DNA of 64,000 nt from Dryas octopetala. Taxonomy: Eukaryota; Streptophyta; Magnoliopsida; Rosales; Rosaceae. The notes beneath the pieces are model-generated. The model made no database searches and was not told the DNA's origin. It saw nothing but the letters and a program-made list of their open reading frames with translations. Shown here piece after piece: positions 60,301 through 64,000 of the stretch. The stretch covers positions 26,212,698 to 26,276,697 of the forward strand of contig OY992833.1 of the NCBI GenBank assembly GCA_963921425.1. The letters run 5' to 3'. Positions within the stretch are counted from its first letter, which is position 1. Every line of letters begins with the position of its first letter. Both the position numbers and the translations under genes were made by a program.

Positions 60301-63236
60301 AAATTCATACTTTAATAGTCTAGTATTCGAAAAATAAACTTATTAAGAATATATGATTAAAATGTATTTGTATACCATATATATGTTAGTATCCATATAG
60401 TAAAATTTTCCTTAACCATATTACCATATTTTATGTGCAAGGCTCTTTATTTAGGATAAGGTTCTTTTACAATATTGCATGGTGTGTCTAAAGCCGAAAG
60501 AAAGAATGAAAAAACAATGCTGCTCTGCTGCAGCCCCTGCTTTGTTGGATAAACAAATATTGTTTATACTTGTAGACCTTGGGAGGAAGATGAAGCAATT
60601 TGTTCATAGTTTCATATTGGGATAAACCAAAAAAGGGTTTGAGGACACGTGGAATGCATTTCAGAGACAAAGGTGGAAAGTTGTTTCAAGCAGATCCGAA
60701 GCGGTCGGACAAAGCCAGAGACCATCTGAACTTGAAAAAACAGCTGAAATCGATCCCATTGGTACAAATCCACAAAATTTGACCTTTTGTTACTTCCAAC
60801 CAATGCTTGTTAGCCATGCATGCCCTCAAGAACAGTCTGACAACCTATTACTCAAATCCCTTCGGTGAAAGTGGAAGAGTATGGAAAACCCTTTATTTGT
60901 CTGATGCCATTACCAGCAATAATTCATGTAATTCAAAGCATCGACCTTTTATGTTTACTTAGAAGGGTAAGCATGGCACATTGTGTGACCCAAAATCAAG
61001 ACTTGGTTAGAACCCCCTCCTCCTCCCTTTTCACTAGCATTAATGGACCCAATAAGAGTTCAAAGAACACAAATCCAATAACAGAGGGACAGAACTTCAC
61101 ATTGACATAGCAACCAGCTGTCACCATCTCATTAGTTCATGTCTTCCACGCTTTGATTTTAGTCATCTTTTAAACATGAACCAGTGAGTGCATATGATAC
61201 TAATCGTGAAGGAACATAAACTTTTAACAAAAAGAAGGTCCATATATATATAAACTACTTTCTAATTACTCTAATTAATATGGCCTCTAGAAACATGACA
61301 TGCACACAGTGACATAATCATGTTGAAAAAATGACAGGGTTGGCAGATTTTTCTGAAATATATATGACTAATGGAATAATAACCCATTGGAAGGATGGTT
61401 GAAGCTGGCTAATCATTGTTGTTAATTGAGGCCACGATACCCCCCTAGCAGAAAAAAGATTGAAGCTACGAGAGTGCCATTTGCTCCACATTGGTGCAAA
61501 ATAAAGTGGCATCTTTTTTCAAACTCCATTTTAAAAAATGATTTATTTGTGCCAATCATCACTTAATTAATTTCTCTGCATCAGCATTAATTCAACAACA
61601 GCAAGTTTCCTCAAGGACTCTGTCTTGCACTGCATACAACCCAAAACATTGCCATGTGATTTGAGCCTAAAATACATGTTGAGCCGCATTAGTGGCCGAA
61701 CCATTAGTAACCCTTTATATTTTTCTCCTTCAACTCTCAGAAACAGGGGTTTCAAACTTTAAAGGCATACTTTTTGTGAGTGGGGTAGAGAAGCTAGGGA
61801 CTTTGAAGAAATAAAAACTGAATGGCTCTAAAGGGAAATGCCCACTTAGAAATTCTTTATCTTCTGGACAATTATTTACTTAAAAAGAGGGTGAGCATGA
61901 TTGGTGACAAACAACTGAGGAGGATGAACTCCATGCAACTTCTCATGAGTGGAGTACCTTTGTATTTGTTTAATCAAAAGTTATTAGAAAATGGATCTGC
62001 CTTATGCTCTCCTATGATGCTTCCCCTGTTCTTTACCTGTTTATTCTTTTTAACTTTTTATTTTTGTTTTTCACTCTCTCTCTCTCTCTCTTTAACTGTT
62101 ATATTGATGCTGAATAATGCACTCAGCAATCATTCTGAGAATATGCCTAACTAAGCCCTATTTTTTGGCACCACTTTACTTAATGCCTCAGATGGTGTTT
62201 AACATGAATTTTATAATTTGGCCAAGCCCTCAATGCGTCTAATAGCTTAGCAGTGGGTACTGGTTAGCGAGTGATGAGGAGGATGGCTGTATGAGACAGA
62301 GCTAATTTTAGATTCATGGGCCCAATTTAAATGATGGTGAACCAAATTGTCAATTAGGCCTTTTGCCAGTTCCTTTACTATAATGATTGGGACATTGAAA
62401 CCTATTCGTTCCTGTATTTAACATCACTGAATTACATGGGCTTAGCACAATTATACAACTAATATGCTTCGTGGAACAAAACATTCTGAATTTGTGATAG
62501 TAATATAGCACGCCAATAACTATGTGCAACAGTTAAAGCCTTATTGCCAATAAAGCTTTAGTATAAGCTGTGACAGAACTTCTCAACCAGGTTATGAAGT
62601 TTGTTTAACCTTGTCACCCAAGTCCCTTAACGATGCAGTCAAGGTATTTTAAGCCATCCAGTGAAGTTAAACAGCAGGGTTTAACATGAAATAGCATAAT
62701 AGTTTGCTTCCTGTTGAGGGAGTGTATGTGTTTGTTCATCATCACAGGGTAGGCACAAAGGTATCCCACCTCTTGGAACATCCAGCTAATCCCTAGCGAA
62801 TATGCAATCTTCCCGTCCTACATGTACCGATATGTACCGGGGCAAATCTGCTGGTGGTGGCTTCAAGAGCTAAATTGGGGCAATTCAAGCTCAGGATCAT
62901 TGCTTTTTAAAACAAACTCCTGGCTATTGAAGCAACACCTAGGGGTTAATTATTCATATTCAACAATTGTTTTTACTACAACTCAGCCAACAATTTCTTA
63001 AGGCCACAGTTCCTTACCAATGTGAAAATTATGATTCTATTGAATTTCATTATAATGAAGTTCTATCATGGCATGACATTATCAACAAAATAATTCAACT
63101 GTACTGACATGCTCTTATTATTTTATTGTCAAGCCAGATAAGAAATAAGGATGTGAGACCTTTTACTATAAACAGATTCATGACAGTAATAATAAGTGTT
63201 AAATATTGTAAATTCGACCATTAATTATATGATACA
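60301..63236. other. long spacer, no gene seen
   Basis: About 2.9 kb of mostly unique-looking AT-rich DNA. The open frame at 61822-62154 has a CT-tract interior and no family features, so I do not call it a gene. Confidence 0.4.
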
Positions 63237-63470
63237 TCATGAAGTAATGAGCAGAAACCATAGTACCAGCAAATTGCTTGCCATTTCCATTCCAACACTC
63301 AGGTTCCAAAAAGCTGAGTTGAATGCCAGGCATACCTGTTAAGGCTGTTATACATATCAATATTAGTGTATTCAGTGCCATTGCCAGACTTGCAGGTACC
63401 TTAGTCATTGGAGGCTGGCAGGCTGCTCCTTTGTGTAACTCAAGAATCTCCAAAGCTACCTGCTTATCGC
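63237..63470 (-). other. possible two-exon gene fragment, unidentified
   Basis: Minus strand: 63400-63470 reads DKQVALEILELHKGAACQPP then MTK, between AG and GT. It joins in phase 0 to 63237-63335 (VCLAFNSAFWNLSVGMEMAS ...) which ends in a stop. The join reads smoothly and looks protein-like, but I recognise no family. It lies 165 bp beyond the stop of the AIRP2-like gene. It could be a relic, part of an unseen gene, or chance. Confidence 0.3.
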
Positions 63471-63634
63471 CTGAAAGCAGGCATTCAGTACTTCAGTTGA
63501 CCATATACAGCTACCATGAAACAGCTCATCAATTTGCCATGGTAGTTTACATTTAACTTCCCTATATTAGACTATATATACAATGGGGTACTCAGCATTT
63601 TGAGTAGTTCGCAAATTCATTCTTCCTCTGTATG

Positions 63635-64000
63635 TCAGAGCATGTAATCATATACCACAACATGTGTGGCAGGAACAAGTACAGGTAGACTTTCAATATA
63701 AAGGTAGAAACGTCTTAGATTATCCCTTGCAAGGGTTACTGCATCAATCACATCGCTGTTGCTAGTGAGAACCCACAAATCTCTAGAGCTAACTCTCTTT
63801 AGGCTGCGACGGCAAAAAGGGCAGGATTGTGATCGTGCATTCCTGTAATTCAGGTACATCACAGAAGAAATATTTTCCACAGATTATCACCAGTAAGTAA
63901 AACACTTATCAGTTTTTTACAATAATTGAATAAGTGAAAGTGGCAATTGATGGTACCAGTCATGGAAGCAAGTGATGCACATGGAATGCCCACAGTTGGG
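63635..64000 (-). CDS. RING E3 ubiquitin ligase, AIRP2-like, 3' part
   Basis: The last two exons of a gene running off the right edge: 63957-64000 (partial) and 63635-63843, joined by a GT-AG intron inside a Trp codon. The visible protein reads PNCGHSMCITCFHDW, then NARSQSCPFCRRSLKRVSS and on to HVVVYDYML and a stop. The second half of a C3HC4 RING (C..H..C..C, then CPFC) is intact; the first Cys pair must lie beyond the window. The C-terminus matches what I recall of AIRP2, a cytosolic RING ligase that promotes abscisic acid and drought responses. Only about the last 84 residues can be seen. Confidence 0.85.

Noticed and set aside
61822..62154. 110-residue plus-strand open frame
   Set aside because: It contains a CT-tract run of Ser/Leu and looks compositional; no family features.

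Overview
This window is nuclear DNA from a flowering plant, almost certainly a woody eudicot and probably a rosid. The evidence is spliced genes with GT-AG introns, very AT-rich spacers full of small non-autonomous DNA transposons, and gene content typical of eudicots (BAHD acyltransferases, type-B response regulator, WVD2-like protein, A-type P450, chloroplast HSP21, HHL1). A Rosaceae-like origin is my guess and was not tested.

Left part (about 1-26 kb): a minus-strand array of clade III (vinorine-synthase-like) BAHD acyltransferases. Three copies look intact (2779-4110, 10517-11803, 24635-25993). One is open but carries a foreign C-terminus (6318-7811). One is a 5' half only (7980-8592), and there are at least three small remnants (about 1180-1255, 1467-1640, 5590-5665). 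The first 9.6 kb reads as a duplicated two-gene unit in which each copy lost a different member. A 237-bp solo LTR sits just upstream of the truncated copy, and the orthologous empty site is preserved at the intact copy.

Middle (about 12-32.7 kb): a gene-poor block holding transposons whose ends I could define: a MULE-like element with an array of palindromic CTGCAG repeats, a long inverted repeat, a hAT element with a perfect 8-bp target duplication, a MULE carrying a G-quadruplex-type GGGGCT array with a perfect 9-bp duplication, and a Harbinger-like MITE. A CACTA MITE lies at 5.2 kb.

Right part (32.7-64 kb): conserved single-copy-type genes mixed with broken duplicates. In order: a carboxylesterase (CXE11-like, +); fragments of an unidentified coiled-coil gene (-); an ABCC transporter pseudogene (-) fused to a second copy of the carboxylesterase 3' flank; a GRAS-family gene broken by a stop and a deletion (+); HHL1 (+); an A-type P450 (-); a collapsed duplicate of the GRAS-HHL1-P450 segment; chloroplast HSP21 (+); a TPX2/WVD2-like protein (+); a type-B response regulator (ARR11-like, -); and the 3' end of an AIRP2-like RING E3 ligase (-) running off the right edge.

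Functionally the left array and the P450 point to specialised metabolism (CoA-dependent acylation and oxidation). HHL1 and HSP21 serve chloroplast protection, the response regulator serves cytokinin signalling, and the WVD2-like protein serves microtubules. Nothing here shows that these genes form one pathway. The most unusual content is structural: reciprocal decay of duplicated BAHD genes, chimeric collapsed duplications and well-preserved small transposons.
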